Shown: positions 12,493-25,596, counted from the first letter of the stretch. The stretch is DNA of 64,000 nt from Phallus indusiatus (GCA_027605045.1 JAQFWX010000120.1:124001-188000), one strand, 5' to 3'. Made by a program: numbers and translations. The notes: generated by a model not told the origin, from the letters alone.

Positions 12493-15362
12493 ATGGGATT
12501 GCTTTCACTTGGGACACCTTTGTCGTGGCATGAGGGAAAGAAGTATGCGGACCATGTCAGATCGCATGGCATAACCCAATTCCTTCAAATCTGGCTCAGA
12601 CTAAAAGACCGTCATGGAGACGAATTTTTGTGGGGAGATGAGGTGCAGTAGCTGACTCTATCTGGCACATTTCCCTAGAATTTAACGATGGCGTCTTATA
12701 GATCGAATACATGGTCGTTTGCTTCGATGACAAAGCAAAAACAGCCCATCTTTCGCTCCGCCAGTCTGAAATTGTGCAGAAGCTCGCCGATGTTAGAAAC
12801 GATCTTGAAGTGTCAGAAAACATTCTCATCGATATGTAAGCAGCTGAAAACTGTTTTCGAGCTAGTATAAAATCTTGTCTAGCAATGCCGTTCCTCCGCC
12901 AGTGTTCCATCCCGAGTACAATCAATACATGCTGGAGTCGACCCCTGGTGTACCATACACTGGTTCACTACAGGATCTTCTCTCAGTGGAAAAAAATATG
13001 AAATATCGGTTTGTCCCTTCTTTTGTCACCTAACAGATCAAGTTTCAATCATGAATCATGATGGCGCAGGCGAACACTAGCTAAACGCTATTTAAAGCCA
13101 CATGAGAAACTTCTAACGGTGACCTGCTTCCCTCGTCTAGGAGTTTCCGGAATTTTCACAGAGCCATACTATGATATTCCGCGCAATGAGACTGCCAGTC
13201 ACAGTCTCTTCCTTCCGCACGAATTAATAAGTCCGCATCCCCGCTTTCTGTCAGCCCTGCCTTTTCTTTTCACCCGGCAAGCGGGATTCTGTATTTTTTT
13301 CTAACAATATATGCAGTACCCTTACAGCTAATATCCGCAAAAGACGGGGCTCAAAATTAGCCATCAATTTGCCTATATTTTTCGATTGTAAAACTCCCAA
13401 GCCATTTATCGATTCTACCATTCCTTGGGATCGTGATATATACCCAGAAGACCAAGGTTGGGTTTTCAACTACTAGCCATTTATTCCTCGGGTTGAATTT
13501 TTGTCGCTTGTTATAGAGGCTAAGAATGGTGCAGCACTGGTCGATCACATCTATATGGATGCTATGGGTTTTGGTGCCGGTTGTTGTTGTTTGCAAGTGA
13601 CTCTCCAGGCTTGTAACGTCACCGAAGCTCGGCGTGTTTATGACGCTCTTATCCCGATTGGCCCTATCATGGTATGTTTTGTAGATATTTATTCATTTCA
13701 TCATGATTCAGGCGTATCCTCGTCTTTCTTCCGCTGCATATCTAGCTTGCCTTGACAGCAGCTAGTCCCGCTTGGAGGGGATATCTAGCGGACGTTGACT
13801 GCCGTTGGAACGCAATGGCCAGTAGTTTTGACGACCGAACTGAAGAAGAAAGAGGACTGAAGGTACAGTAGTTTCCCCTTTTTTTTCCTCGGTCGATTGT
13901 TCACATGTCCTACGTAGCCGTTGAAGGAAAACAAATTTCTGATTCCTAAGTCTAGATACGACAGCGTCGATTCGTATATCTCTCGCGATTGGAGAAACAG
14001 GGCCGAATACAACGATATCGCTTCCCCTTATGATGAAACCATCTTTAACAGACTGCGTGATAACGGTAAGCGTGCCGCTTCTCTGTTATCCTTAACCTAT
14101 ACTAGCTTCTACTAGACGTCGATGATCTATTGGCAAAACACATTGCGCATCTATTCATTCGGGATCCTTTGATCGTCTCTGAAGAGATGATGGACCAAGA
14201 TGACACTGTCAGTTCTAATCACTTTGAGGTGCGTAAAAATGTTTCGTCTATTTTTTTTTTTCGTCATTCCCGAGATTCACTATTGTGAAGAATTTACAAT
14301 CGACTAATTGGCAAACACTACGATTCAAACCTCCACCCCCGAATTCCAAAATTGGATGGCGTGTCGAATTCCGAAGTATGGAAGTGCAGATTACGGATTT
14401 TGAGAACGCTGCGTTCTCGATATTTGTGGTTTTACTATCTCGAGCGATTTTGAGTCTCGGTTTGAATTTCTATATTCCGATTTCAAAGGTATTTCAAAGC
14501 TGGCTATAAATTTATTCGTTTTAAAATTAGTAAACCAGGTGGATGTGAACATGACCAGAGCACAAAACCGCGATGCAATCAATAAAGAAAAATTTTATTT
14601 TAGAAAAGACATCCTTGCACCTGGACGCGTATGCACAGCCAAATCAGGACCATATACTCGCTGCTGCAACGGTTCTTTAGATAAGACGAAAACTAATGGA
14701 GATTCGAGTCTCGGGAACCTTAATGATAGTATTTCATCCTCGCCTTGTAGTGAACAATCCCTTCCAAGCTATAAAGACAAAGTCCTCCGGAACTGTTTTC
14801 CTGAAGTGGAACCGCCACCAACGTTAGAAAGGCTCCCCGTGGAATTAGAGTATGAAGAAATGACCATCAACGAAATCATCAACGGGAAGGTAAGTTGTCT
14901 GAATTAAGAATATTTGACATTTCTCAGTCCGTTGTTATACCAGAATGATTTTCCCGGTTTACTAGGTGTGGTCAATGCCTATCTAAACTCCCTGGATGTG
15001 GAAACACAGGTGATAGATCAAATCCGTAACTATTTGAATCTAGTGCAAAGTCGAGCAGATGGTATGTTTTCTTCAAAATTTATGGGCTTTGTTTGACTTC
15101 ATATTTTCTAGGCACTTCACTTACAGCTGCTTCTTGGATTCGAAAGTTTGTACGATCACATCCGAATTATAAATTTGATTCGGTTATCAGCGAAGAGATA
15201 AATTATGATTTATTGAAAGCAGTGCATGAGATGTACGTTGCTTTTGAGACTCCGTTTGGTTTTTGACAAGTCATTTGTGCATACAGCGAACGTGGCAGTC
15301 GTCATGTGTCCGATCTCCTTCCACAACATACCGTTGAAAGGCTAGTAAATGGATTTGAATGA
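12493..15362 (+). CDS. GSH1: Glutamate-cysteine ligase catalytic subunit
   Basis: Catalyses ATP-dependent joining of glutamate and cysteine, the first and rate-limiting step of glutathione synthesis, in the cytosol. The start at 12493 gives [19 protein letters not shown], the conserved opening of eukaryotic GCL. Later blocks are [13 protein letters not shown] spanning the first intron, [20 protein letters not shown], the cluster [20 protein letters not shown] (about 13550-13610), [22 protein letters not shown] and [13 protein letters not shown]. The intron at 13457-13517 is needed to join PEDQ to EAKNGAAL and removes an in-frame stop. A serine-rich insert ([20 protein letters not shown] region, 14670-14770) lies in the C-terminal half. 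It ends ..ERLVNGFE. Length is roughly 700 aa, usual for the family, with no disruption seen. Confidence 0.95.
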
Positions 15363-15755
15363 CGGAAGTCCTGAACTTTTTCTTGGAAAGAACGAGAGGA
15401 ATGAATGCGGTATCTTTCTTGTATCATGATGTAGAATGACATTTGTACCCTTCTCCTGCGTTTGGATTGGATAAACCGTTGAACACGAGATATTTTCGAC
15501 TTGATAAAATACACATGCGTTATTGTTCAAGATCTCAAAGATGCGGTGGACTGAAAAATGATCAATGCAAATTTAGATTGCTTTGTTTTAGACACGCGCA
15601 TGTATAGGCGAGCGTTGTGGTGATTCTAAGAAGAACTTATGTAGGTGCAACTTCACGAAGGCACAGCGAAAAGTTTTTTTTTTTTCATTCATAAAAATTC
15701 TAATATAGAACTTTATCTGGATTTGGGAGCTGGATCAATTCTGAAAATTACACAT
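15363..15755. other. Intergenic region between convergent genes
   Basis: About 390 bases between the stop codons of the glutamate-cysteine ligase and permease genes. It contains a T-run near 15675-15686 and no recognisable gene; probably the 3' untranslated parts of both transcripts. Confidence 0.5.
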
Positions 15756-18284
15756 TTAAATTTCCGACCCTTCCTTTTCGTCTTCTAGTGATTTCTTCTC
15801 TAATTGATGTGACGTTTGATCGTCGTCGGATTCATCGTCGGGCGGTAAGATCGCTTCATCGAGGAAGGTCTCCCTCGCAGGGAAGAGGAAAGAGAGGAGA
15901 AGATAAACACCCGCTCCTCCAAAACACCCGAATAGGAAACTTATATCCTGTAGTGAAGTAAGATGTTGTTGAAAAGCAATCAAAGATTCATAAGGAATAA
16001 AGGACAAACATAAAGATGCGCAGTTCCACCAGCTATAACCGATGGTGTGATGGCTTGGGCTAGACCAGGTAACATAGGAGGCACGGTCAAAAGCATCGCA
16101 ATCAAAGCTCGCCAGTCTTGCAAGTTATTAAACCTTAGGTTAGTATGCGAAAAAGAACAAAAAGGATTTGCCTACTTATGCCGTATGTGTACCAATACCG
16201 TCCATGAGGTCGATACATTGACGGCACATCGACCTTGCATCTGTGAAGAATCCTGGCGCGCGAAAAGGGAAAAATAAAAAGATAATTAGTTAGATGTGAT
16301 ATAAGCGGGGTTTCCCCTGCAACACGCGACTCACCAATAATCCGAAGCCATGATACCGATAATTGGAGCAATGAACACGGTGTAGCCACTCATGAATGTC
16401 AAAAAGCTCGTTGCGTTTGCAAGAACGAGCCAAGGAACGCAGAACCAGCCACCAATGAGGGCACATAGGAAAGAACCTCTCGGAATATTCACATAACGGG
16501 GGAAAAGAGCTGAGAAATCATTTGCGGCAGACAATGAATTCTATAGTTGTCCCGATAAGCATTCGGGTCAATTTTTTGTTTGAGACAAGCATACCGCTGA
16601 TATATTTGTGCCCCTGTGAAGTTAAGCATCATCAGTAAGCGCTCCTAAGTGTCGTTAAAAGATGACTCACATAGTGGCTAAGGCAAATGAAAATGCAGTA
16701 AAGAAGGTTGCAGCACGATTATCCCAGTTATCAATTAGTTGTAGTGGATTCCAGAATAAGCCGCCATCTTATTCAAATCATTAACGGAAGAACTCGAGAA
16801 AGATTCCCTTTAACCTACACAATACCTCTCCAGCTGACGTAGCCACTATTCCCATGAACCCGACCAAGGTAAACATGAAAGGGATGATGATGATTTGAAT
16901 GTAAGTATCGGAGGGTTTGCGTGCATAACGGGTGAAATCGGCGATGCTGGTTGAAGGGATCGAACTTGTGATTCTGATTAATACTCAGGAAATGACATAC
17001 TTTACCTATGTATCAATGAGATGAGCAAAATCGTTCCCTTATTCTTTAAAACCACTTACAGCTAGAGTCGCGTAATTTCCAATCACAGAACTTAAACATC
17101 TGTTTGGCGTTAGACAAAAGAAAAAGCGGAAGAATTAGCTTAAGCGTACTGTAACCACGCCCAACTGCGAGCCGACCCATGTATCGTCCCTCGTTGAGCG
17201 AATATTGGACCGCCCCCGGTCTTTGCAAAAGACCATACGAGTATTGAGATTGTACAAATGGGTACAATAACTAGATTGAAGCGCGATATGAGCGGAAGGT
17301 AAAATATGAAAGTGATATAACAACGTACTTGCTTTTGCTAAGAACAGATAACGGAGCTGATATCACCGCGTTAGACGTGGACATACCATAAATAGTGTGT
17401 AAAAGACCAAACCTTGCTCGGTCGTAGAAGCAAAAATGGAAGCTGAATAATCCAAAATAGGAAATAACTTATCATGCCTTGCTGATGATAAAAAACGTGA
17501 CGGAATAAGCGAAGTTATTAGTGTATCAGCTGAGACAACTTCTCACAGTTGTTATTCCTGCGCTCTCAGGGAGATGATTCGGAATATTTCGATAACTAGG
17601 CCAAATAGCCTAGGCTCGTCAGTATATTGCACCTGATAAACAGACTGACAATTGCGTACTCGAAGCATTTGGGTCATGCAGTCACCGCCGTTGGCTCCCT
17701 GGACGCCCAGCCAGAAGCATGCCAGAATGGCCCGACTGAATATGCTCCAATCTTGCGAAAAAGGTTCAAGGACCGCTTTGACAAATGAAGCCGACGTGCT
17801 TACAAGCGAGCCCGAATCCCATGGAGGACCTGTTAAGTACGGAGAAAGGTACGTGAAGCCTTGCACCGGTGACTCCGTTCAACACAATGAAAACCATGGT
17901 CTTTATAAGCGTAGATAGTAAGTCTACGTGTAACAGGGTATGATAAACCTAAAGCTTACTATGAAATAGCCAACTAAAATTATGGGTATAGCATCCTTCC
18001 ATGATAGACCGATAGCGAGAATGGTGCTTGCAATCTCCCATGTGGCAATGCTGAACCCAAGCCGACGTCCGTTGAGTCTTCAAACGAAGGTTTGTTGTGA
18101 GTACCACTTACCTGAATGCATCACTTAGCCAATACGTAAAGAAATTAAACATTGTCCATGTTCGTTTCTTTGGCGGAACGGGGTCCAGATCTCGATTAGA
18201 CCAATGCGATCCCGGAGGAGCGAAGCTCGAGGGAGACTTCTTGACCTCTAGCTTGGCCAAATATCGGTCAAAGGAGAAGGCCAT
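15756..18284 (-). CDS. NCS1-family nucleobase/allantoin-type permease
   Basis: Plasma-membrane symporter of the nucleobase:cation symporter-1 family (Fur4/Dal4/Fui1 type). The ATG at 18284 is followed within 30 residues by WSNRDLDPVPPKKRTWTMFNFFTYWLSDAFR (split over one exon end), the family's N-terminal signature. Other family blocks: FWLGVQGANGGDCMTQML (17650-17710), ADFTRYARKPSDTYIQ (16890-16945), the helix FMFTLVGFMGIVATSAGEVLY, and GGWFCVPWLVLANATSFLTF plus MSGYTVFIAPIIGIMASDYW near 16340-16440. About a dozen short introns interrupt it. The cytosolic tail is acidic (DDESDDDQTSHQLEKKSLEDEKEGSEI region). About 590 aa, within the family range. Substrate (uracil, uridine, allantoin or thiamine) cannot be told from sequence alone. 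Its 3' end faces the glutamate-cysteine ligase gene. Confidence 0.9.
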
Positions 18285-18692
18285 CTTGGTCGCCTAAAGA
18301 AAGGAATGGCAATGATGGAGACATTTGCCGTTAAATAGCATTGTGATGTGGCTTTATCGGAGAATACAGAGCAATTCCATTTCAATAGGCCAGAGATAAC
18401 CGCCAACACTGGCAGCTTGGGTAAAAAGCTTTGCAGCGGTACACGTGACTGAGAGAGATATCCGACCTAGGATTCAACGTTTCCTTTACAGGTGAAGCTG
18501 CCTAGAAAGCTTGAGGGCTTGAGCCGTTATTGTAGATGAAGATGAAGCGGTTTTGGATAGTCTTGAACCCAGTTACAATTACACCGTGGGAAGTAGGGAC
18601 TGGCCCGAATCTAAATGCACTTCACGAGGACGGAAATTTTATTCCTAATTTTATTTTTATTTATTTCTTGTTCCACAAGGTCAGCTTCACTA
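18285..18692. other. Intergenic, likely permease promoter
   Basis: About 410 bases upstream of the permease start and downstream of the next minus-strand gene. AT-rich run near 18638-18668. No gene seen. Confidence 0.5.
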
Positions 18693-20042
18693 TTAACTAG
18701 TTAAGGTTGAAGGATAGCCCGCAAGGGGTATGTGAGGTTGCGGAGAAGAGAAATCGGCGACAGACACGCTAGAACCAACAAAATAATTGTTAGGAGAAAC
18801 ATCGTCAGATTTGTCAACTCTTTCCTCTCCGCATTGTTCACTTTCCAAAAGAGACTCTCTTACAGAGTCCCATACATTCGTGGTGAACGTGGAATCGAAG
18901 GGTTTCGGAATAATGTTGCCAAATTGGGGTTCAAAGCGACAGAGTTCCGCAAAACTAGTGGGAATGAAACGTTTGAAAGCTTCAAACATTTTCAGAATAA
19001 TGTGAAGCTGATTTTTCTCTGCCATCCCAACTAAGGGGTGGTCAAAGGGATGGTCAAAGGGGCCACGCAATAGAAAATGCTGGTGGTGTGAGGGGGATAC
19101 ACTCCACGAGCGACAGCAGATGCAAATGCAGCTGTGATCGGGATGATATAAAAACAAGGAAGCGAGCCAACCAGTGTGAAGGCGGGTATGACCTAAGCGC
19201 AAGATTAGTTTTAGTCAGGAGCTAGATATGTATAATGATATAATGCACCATATCAAAGTGACCATTTTTCAAAACATTATAAATAATATTATTGCCACTA
19301 AGTCTGGCTTCCTTTTTAGCCATCGTACAACCGCCATTTCTGTTGGCATTATACGCCCCCAGTGCCTGAGCCATAACCTTCGCATAGAGCAATTCAGCAG
19401 CTTCGCATGTTTTGGAAGTCCCTTCATTTTCAATATAAAGGCAGAGCATGGCTGCAAGCCTGTTTATCATAGCAATATCGGCATGAGTTTTTCTTTCAAC
19501 GCCATTCATTTCGAAGTGCAGCGGGTGCTTTAGTTCAAGGTTAACTTCGGTGACTGGAGAGATCTCTGGGTAACCCAGAAGCGTCATGGTAAGCAAAGCA
19601 AGGTGAGTTATATTGGCGGCCTTGGGGGATCCCTGCCCTACCAAATCGACCGAATCGATCTTTTGATGTATTCTTTGACAGCCCAGTTCACTGCAGGAGG
19701 CCCATCTTTGAAAAGTCCGCGTCTTGCTTCCAAAACTTCCTTTAAGCTCGGATCAACGAATTGGGGCTCCGGAAGATCCTGGGGATGACATCCAAAGGAT
19801 TCTTCAATGGTCAGTTCGATTGGATCAACAAGCAGTAATTCTAGATCATTAGAATTCCACGTTATGGAAAGGGGCCTTTCGATGGAATGGGAGCGTGATC
19901 TGTCATCGGAGATGCATTCACGGGAGCGACGCCCGGAATGTGGAGGATAAATCATAGGGTTGGACAGGGTTGGACTAACTTTTTGGAGTTTAGCTGGCAG
20001 TTGTCGGACTTTGTTACATAAAGTTCGCTTGCGGAATGTCAT
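18693..20042 (-). pseudogene. Agaricomycete-type hypothetical protein, reading frame broken
   Basis: Minus-strand coding sequence in at least three blocks: 20042-19638 (starts MTFRKRTLCNKV), 19644-19222 (NGVERKTHADIAMINRLAAM, AAELLYAKVMAQALGAYNAN) and 19202-18693. The last block begins, after an intron ending about 19203, with VIPAFTLVGSLPCFYIIPIT, then the frame must change near 19040-19060 to reach the conserved-looking MFEAFKRFIP block. No GT..AG intron of usable length and phase fits there. A second mismatch of frame lies near 19640. The block order resembles uncharacterised proteins repeated many times in mushroom genomes (recalled pattern, not searched). Function unknown. The breaks suggest a recent pseudogene; assembly error is possible. 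Confidence 0.5.
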
Positions 20043-20330
20043 GTCACAGTTTGCTTATTTCAAGAATTCAGAACTACGGAAAAAAAGATGCAAATAGAGG
20101 AGACAAGGTTTTAAAACATTTAATATTTAGGATCCCATGTCGCCACTTTCAAGAAACGATCAACGCGAAACGGCATGCTTACGCGGTGCAAGCTGCGCCG
20201 TCTTATTTTGCATTTGCCATTAGGGGTTTCATTATAATTCAGTGTTCAAACGGTTTTTGGAACTTCTCTGTTTATAAAGTTATTTTATACAGTTTTATAC
20301 AGGCAAAATTTGAGAGAAGTCCGCACTTGA

Positions 20331-21677
20331 TCAATAACTGTTTGACGAGTCAGATATGCTAAAATTACGGCTCCTATTAACCGAATAGTTAAGATTCAAT
20401 ATCAATCGCGTGCACTGGAATAACGTCAGCGGTTGGTGAAGAACGATATTTGTAAATTCCATTTTAACACTCACAGAGATACTGAATGCGACATATGACC
20501 ATCTTCATTTATTTGGTCAAAAAATGACGTACCCAAAGGTTTTTGATTTAAACTCACGCGGCAAAGGACAAGCCTTCAGGACGCTCAGTGTGTAAATAAA
20601 CCCCAGAGAGCAAGAAAATCACTAATTAAGCCTTTTCAATTACCGGATCGGGAGAGCAAGTTTGAATGGCTTACTAGACAGAAACACGAATACCCATATC
20701 CCATCCCTCAAAAATTCCATGTATAGCGAAGGCACGCGAACACCTGTTCTCCATGACGTGGACCGTAATGTGGCAACTCGTATAGTAATGCAAGTGAAGG
20801 CGATAATATGGAATCCAAACTCGAGGAAACTATTGAGTAATTGCTGTCAGGTATTTTTTACTCTATCACATCTAATTTTAGATTTCTCACAAAGATATTG
20901 ATAATATTCTGGAATATTGTTCGATAACGCAGTTTCCGAAAGGCGCAGGTAGATTTTCTTGTATGTCTACAACCAGAAATTTCGGTATGCTCACAACCAG
21001 GATAACCACCGCCGAAATTTGAATCAAAAAAAACGTGGAAGAGAGGAACCAGAGTAACGGTTTTGAACGGCCGCAAAATGCATATACTAGTACCATTGGT
21101 TTTTTTTAGAGTTTTTCCCTTATCTCTGCCCTCACCGCATACCTCGTTGTATGAGTAATACATTTGAGCACGCTATTATAGTTCTGCCGGCGAAATTGAC
21201 CAACCACATGATTCTCGAACAAAAGCGGAATTGCTCATGGTTTCCAACGAGAAGAAACGTTGACATACTGAGAATGAAAAGAAAGTCATCGAAAATCGTG
21301 AAACGGGTCCAGGAAAACGTACAGATAAAGTGAAAGAGCAATGTATCGAGCCATACAATATAGTACTTTTACCAAAACACCGGCGTTAGATCTGGAGCCT
21401 TCAACATATGCCAAATACATCAAAATCAAAATTGCATACAATAGTATAAACACTCTCTGATTTGAGATTCAGTACATGATATGTCGCGTAGTAAATGAGG
21501 CTCACTTCTTCATCAAAGGTCAAGAGCGTATCCCAGACAACCAGAGTAGTGGTAGCGACTACAATACTTGAAAGTCAGTCGTCTGCATAAAACTACGAAA
21601 AATCCCTCACCAATGCTGTACAAAAGTGGGTAGCCGAGCTGGAGGCCTTGTACTATTTGCGCTGGCAGCTGGGACAT
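20331..21677 (-). CDS. DUF6533-like multi-pass membrane protein, copy 1
   Basis: Spliced minus-strand gene starting MSQLPAQIVQGLQLGYPLLY at 21677. After the first intron comes the family hallmark IVVATTTLVVWDTLLTFDEEV (about 21510-21570), then VKVLYCMARYIALSLYL, WLVNFAGRTIIACSNVLLIQR, VYAFCGRSKPLLWFLSSTFF, FLEFGFHIIAFTCITIRVA, FLRDGIWVFVF, IFLLSGVYLHTERPEGLSFA and a last exon with PLTLFQCTRLILNLN ending at 20331. These give about seven hydrophobic segments, as in the fungal DUF6533 family of GPCR-like proteins of unknown ligand. All exons can be joined in phase, so the copy looks intact. A diverged paralogue on the same strand lies at 25597-27333. Exact exon ends are inferred. Confidence 0.6.
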
Positions 21678-22829
21678 GATATGAGTTTCTCTTGTATTGA
21701 AGATTAAGCAGGGATTGGCCTGCCTAATTTCTTCGGATTATAAAGGTTCGAAGACTTCCGGAACCGGTTGGGTTCGCGTGGAACAGTACACAGTATTACT
21801 CAGTTGCGACTCGGACTCGGAGGAGGTGCTCCCATCTGCCAACCACCAAAATAGCTCAGGTTCTCCATTTATTTCTGATCTTCATGAGGTCTTCATGTTG
21901 CGCGTGTAAACAGGCTTGTCAGCGGTTGGTATATGCACCGGCCCGTCATTCTTTTACCAATCCCTTAATTATTCTTGTACCTTTCATTCCATTTTCATTC
22001 AAATTTCTTGATTTTTCACATTTTCAAATTGCATAATAGCACCATCCCATATGTATTCCCGGAACTCTCTAAAATGATGTATATTAAAAACTTTCTTTTA
22101 GCTTAAAATAACAGTATATGTTTCCCTTCTATTTTTCACTCTGAGTACACATTCGCTGACTTCCTCTTCCTTCCTGTTCGCTCCTGAGGCGCACGTATCA
22201 TTCTGATGATCATTTTTTGATAGAAGATTCTCTAGGAGTTTCCCGAACAAATTCTTGCTTCACCGATCAGTGTATGCGCAAAGAATTTTAAATGGACTTT
22301 TTTCCGTAACGTGGAGCAATTTCAGACTTCTCATGTTCACCATAAAAATTGGAACATACATCACCTTCTGATCGGAAACAGATAATTCCCAAGCCACCAA
22401 GAGATATTGCAACGCAGAATTTTGAACCAGACTTGTTTTCATATAACGCAACTTTGAAAACGAAAGAAAAAACCTGGAATGCCTATCGACAAAAAAAAAG
22501 TAAGCATCTTGCTTTGTTCATAAATTATCCCAACCTTTTCTGATAATATTAATACTGAGGGTACTACCGACCTCTCATGCCAAGGCTGTGGCTCACTTGA
22601 GCTACCGCCGCTATCTAGGGAAGATAATTTCCCATCTTAATGAAGGAATGAGCGGAGAAAATATAAATATTCAAAGCGGAGGAAGATGTCTTCATGACAT
22701 AACATATGCACCAGAAATGATGATGATGAGTACCACGATAGCAGACCGCTGTTGATGAAATGGTATTAATCATAGTATCAGAGCATATGTTCGGATCTAT
22801 CGAAGAAGATGGTTTGGCGAGTTGAGGTC
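21678..22829. other. Intergenic, nothing recognised
   Basis: About 1.15 kb of AT-rich sequence upstream of the DUF6533-like gene. Short frames on both strands lack recognisable motifs. Confidence 0.45.
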
Positions 22830-23135
22830 TGTTGAAATTTGAGCTTCGTACCGGCTCATATAACTACCTGCAGTGGCCGTTTTTTCCACACGATCCGAAT
22901 TGTTTAAATTATAGAATCAAATTACATTTGAGCTTAATTAATTATCAACGTGCCGGAATTACGGATGAATTTACCAGCCACTTTGAGACTACGAATAAAA
23001 ATACATACCCTCTCCCCTCTCCCGACCTTCTCAAAATTCACGCGCTGTGCTGCAAATTAGCAGAACAGCTGGGTCTTAGCAGTCTTTCAACGGAAATTGA
23101 AGCAATTTGGCTTTGTGATTGTCTGGTTCTTGATC
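22830..23135 (+). pseudogene. Relic of an HNH-type protein C-terminus
   Basis: The plus-strand segment around 22990-23080 reads YPLPSPDLLKIHALCCKLAEQLG, which matches the C-terminal block of the minus-strand gene next to it (LPLPSPTYLRLHASVCEIGDLSGA, 23290-23350). It is preceded by FTSHFETTNKN, equivalent to YVTFTTPDEAK in the neighbour. Only this terminal part is visible, with no start or upstream exons, so it appears to be a decayed inverted copy facing its relative. Confidence 0.5.
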
Positions 23136-23217
23136 TCTACACAAGTAGATCGACCTTTTTTCTTCATAATATCATTCAAGTAGTAGTAAAATTAAAATAT
23201 AGCATCAAGGTAGACTT

Positions 23218-24534
23218 CTAAAAAACGTATTCTACTTCTTTGGGATCTTTGGCAACTATACCTGACTCGTCATGAAAATTCCGCATATAATTTGTAGCCC
23301 CAGAAAGGTCTCCAATCTCACAAACCGATGCATGAAGCCTCAAGTAAGTGGGAGATGGGAGCGGTAGCTTGGCTTCATCGGGTGTCGTGAACGTCACGTA
23401 TTCTGGAAGGCCGTACGTCTCACGTATAGGGAGCCAGTTTTCCCGGAGAAATGCACCCATTCTTACTTCATAGGTATGAGGCTCCGCCTTGGGATGGAAC
23501 ATTATTAACATGAATCGAACAGAGTCATTTAAAGGTCAACATACCGTTTCGGAAAACCACACAAGCATTTGATCATAAATGTCTCGTATATCGCAGGTTA
23601 TAGTGAGGACATTTTCTAAACGGTGAAATCCGATTCCACTGAGTTCAGCTAACAGATTTTCATAACCAAATCGCCTCAGTATAGCATGCACATTAGGAAT
23701 ATCCTTTTTTTCCTTTACTCAATTATTTAAAATGAGTGGTAACACCAATGATTTCCAAACGTACTTCGTCGGAACCAGATCCGCCGTGGATCTCCCTCAT
23801 AATATAGACACACACTGTGAACCCCCAATCTAGCGCTTTGACGGGCCATATCCTACGCAACTCTTTACTTTGGCTCATGCACGAATGATCATGCGCACCA
23901 GAAAGCATACAGGTGAATTTGTCCCGAACAAGTGCCTTGATAAATTAGAAGACGTCAGAGTAAAAAACAACAACAATTGTTATTCACCTTATGGTGTGCA
24001 GTATCAGAGTCCCTAGGGGTTTGATTCGCCATTTTTCGAGCCGTGCTATTAAGAGGGCTAAAAGGAGGGGGAGATACGGCTCTGCAGTCTAGTGCATTTA
24101 GTATCAGTCGATACAGAGAGAGGGTAATTCTAGGCACTTACCAAATGTTATATAGTAGTCTTCTACATATTGATAAACTAGCAGATGAAAAAAAAAACAA
24201 ATTAGGTTTGCAAACGAAACTGACACCGAGAGATTTCACATGGTTTTAAAAGATAATCAAAATATATCCGTCCCAACTTTAAAAGATCTCCATGATTAGC
24301 GCATGAAAGTACCTCGTTAACGACTGTTTCCAATGCTTCATTAGTCGGAGGGTGGTGAAGCAAATAGCCAACGACGCGACAGTCTACCAGTTCCCTTGTG
24401 GCGTCTCTCCCTGCTTCAAGCTCTCTTTCCAATTCTTCCTCACACCTTAGGCATATGGCGTAGGCCCTGGTTATGTCGTTATGAATAGCTGGATTGATCT
24501 CTCTAGGAAGCTTGGTTCCTTTGATCTTGGACAT
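23218..24534 (-). CDS. Degenerate HNH-type domain protein
   Basis: Multi-exon gene starting MSKIKGTKLPREINPAIHND at 24534. Internal blocks: LVRDKFTCMLSGAHDHSC (about 23880-23935), ENVLTITCDIRDIYDQMLVWF (about 23555-23625), FLRENWLPIRETYGLPEYVTF and the end LPLPSPTYLRLHASVCEIGD..KEVEYVF. This order matches the Agaricomycete proteins carrying an HNH-nuclease-like domain: Cys motif, N-x-L..D-x-H-FD-x-WF block, then a C-terminal helix pair. The expected AHIIP motif is not visible (RRIWPVKAL stands there) and the usual D-x-H in the last block is D-I-R. If the reading is right, the catalytic histidines are gone and nuclease activity is doubtful. A relic of the same family lies just downstream in opposite orientation. 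Confidence 0.5.
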
Positions 24535-25596
24535 AATAGCACTTGAAATGGTAGTTGAGGAACGCTAAGACAGCTTCGGTATGATGCCATTGCGTGCGTG
24601 ACGTTGGTCAATGAGATTTGCCGGCGGAAGCAATTTCTGGTGAAGGATATTGATTCAACGTAAAAAGATAGTGCATCTAGTTAACGGGGTCACCTATTAT
24701 AGTGATGGGTTAACGTGGATCAAGTTAGACTGACTCATGCAACGTCGAGCAGCGCGACGAAACGATTTGGAAGCATTTGGACCAACGCACCTGGTCAGGC
24801 TGAACGCTGGTCCCGGCTGGCACCTTAGGCCTTAGGCCTCAGGCTTTGTCAGACACTTGTTCGATAAGACGGGAGTCCTGCTTCGCCTTTCTCTCTCTAT
24901 TTGGTAGACAGTCGAGGAAAGAGCGAAGCTCGGTACGCAGGACGGATGGCTGTCGGGTCGGCGGGATCGGTCGCCAGACCGGAAGAGTGCTTGCTCTAGA
25001 TGGCAGCGACGCCGCATGCGCATCTTACTTAGCTTTATGCAGATATAAAATACGAAGGGGTAAAACCATAGTCCCTGAAATTGTGGGGTAATGCAAAAAG
25101 TAGATGGATGCCTAATCATTATGAGAGAATGTAAAACTATTTATGTCATGGATTGTGCATGTGGAGGCGGTGAACTGGGGTGAACTTCGCCTCTGGCGCT
25201 CTCTGCACTCTGCACAATAGTGCCGTCTCGGTACCTTTCTACTTTTTGTGATAACCTCTCTCCACGTCTCTACGTCTTTGCTAATACCTCTAACACAAGG
25301 TTAAACTACGCTGTACACACGTGTGATGATATACATGAAAGATGTTAATGATGAGCAATACCAGAACTCTCAGTTAATCCTCATTTCTCCCCCAAGCTAA
25401 TACTAGCGTCCCAATCGATTCAACTCATGTCCTCAGTTTCTAATATATGTGCAACGGCTCTAAAATTACACTAATACCGTCTTCAGCAAAATGGTTGCAT
25501 ATTATAGAGCAGGGGTTTGTTATGGTTTAACTACTATGAAGATTTGATATTATTCGACCGCCGCCTCTTCAGTCATCCTCCACCTGTGGCACCTTG
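24535..25596. other. Intergenic, nothing recognised
   Basis: About 1.06 kb. It includes a small tandem motif aggccttaggcctcaggc near 24828-24845 and a moderately GC-rich stretch (24840-25020) with overlapping short frames on both strands but no recognisable coding content. Confidence 0.45.
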
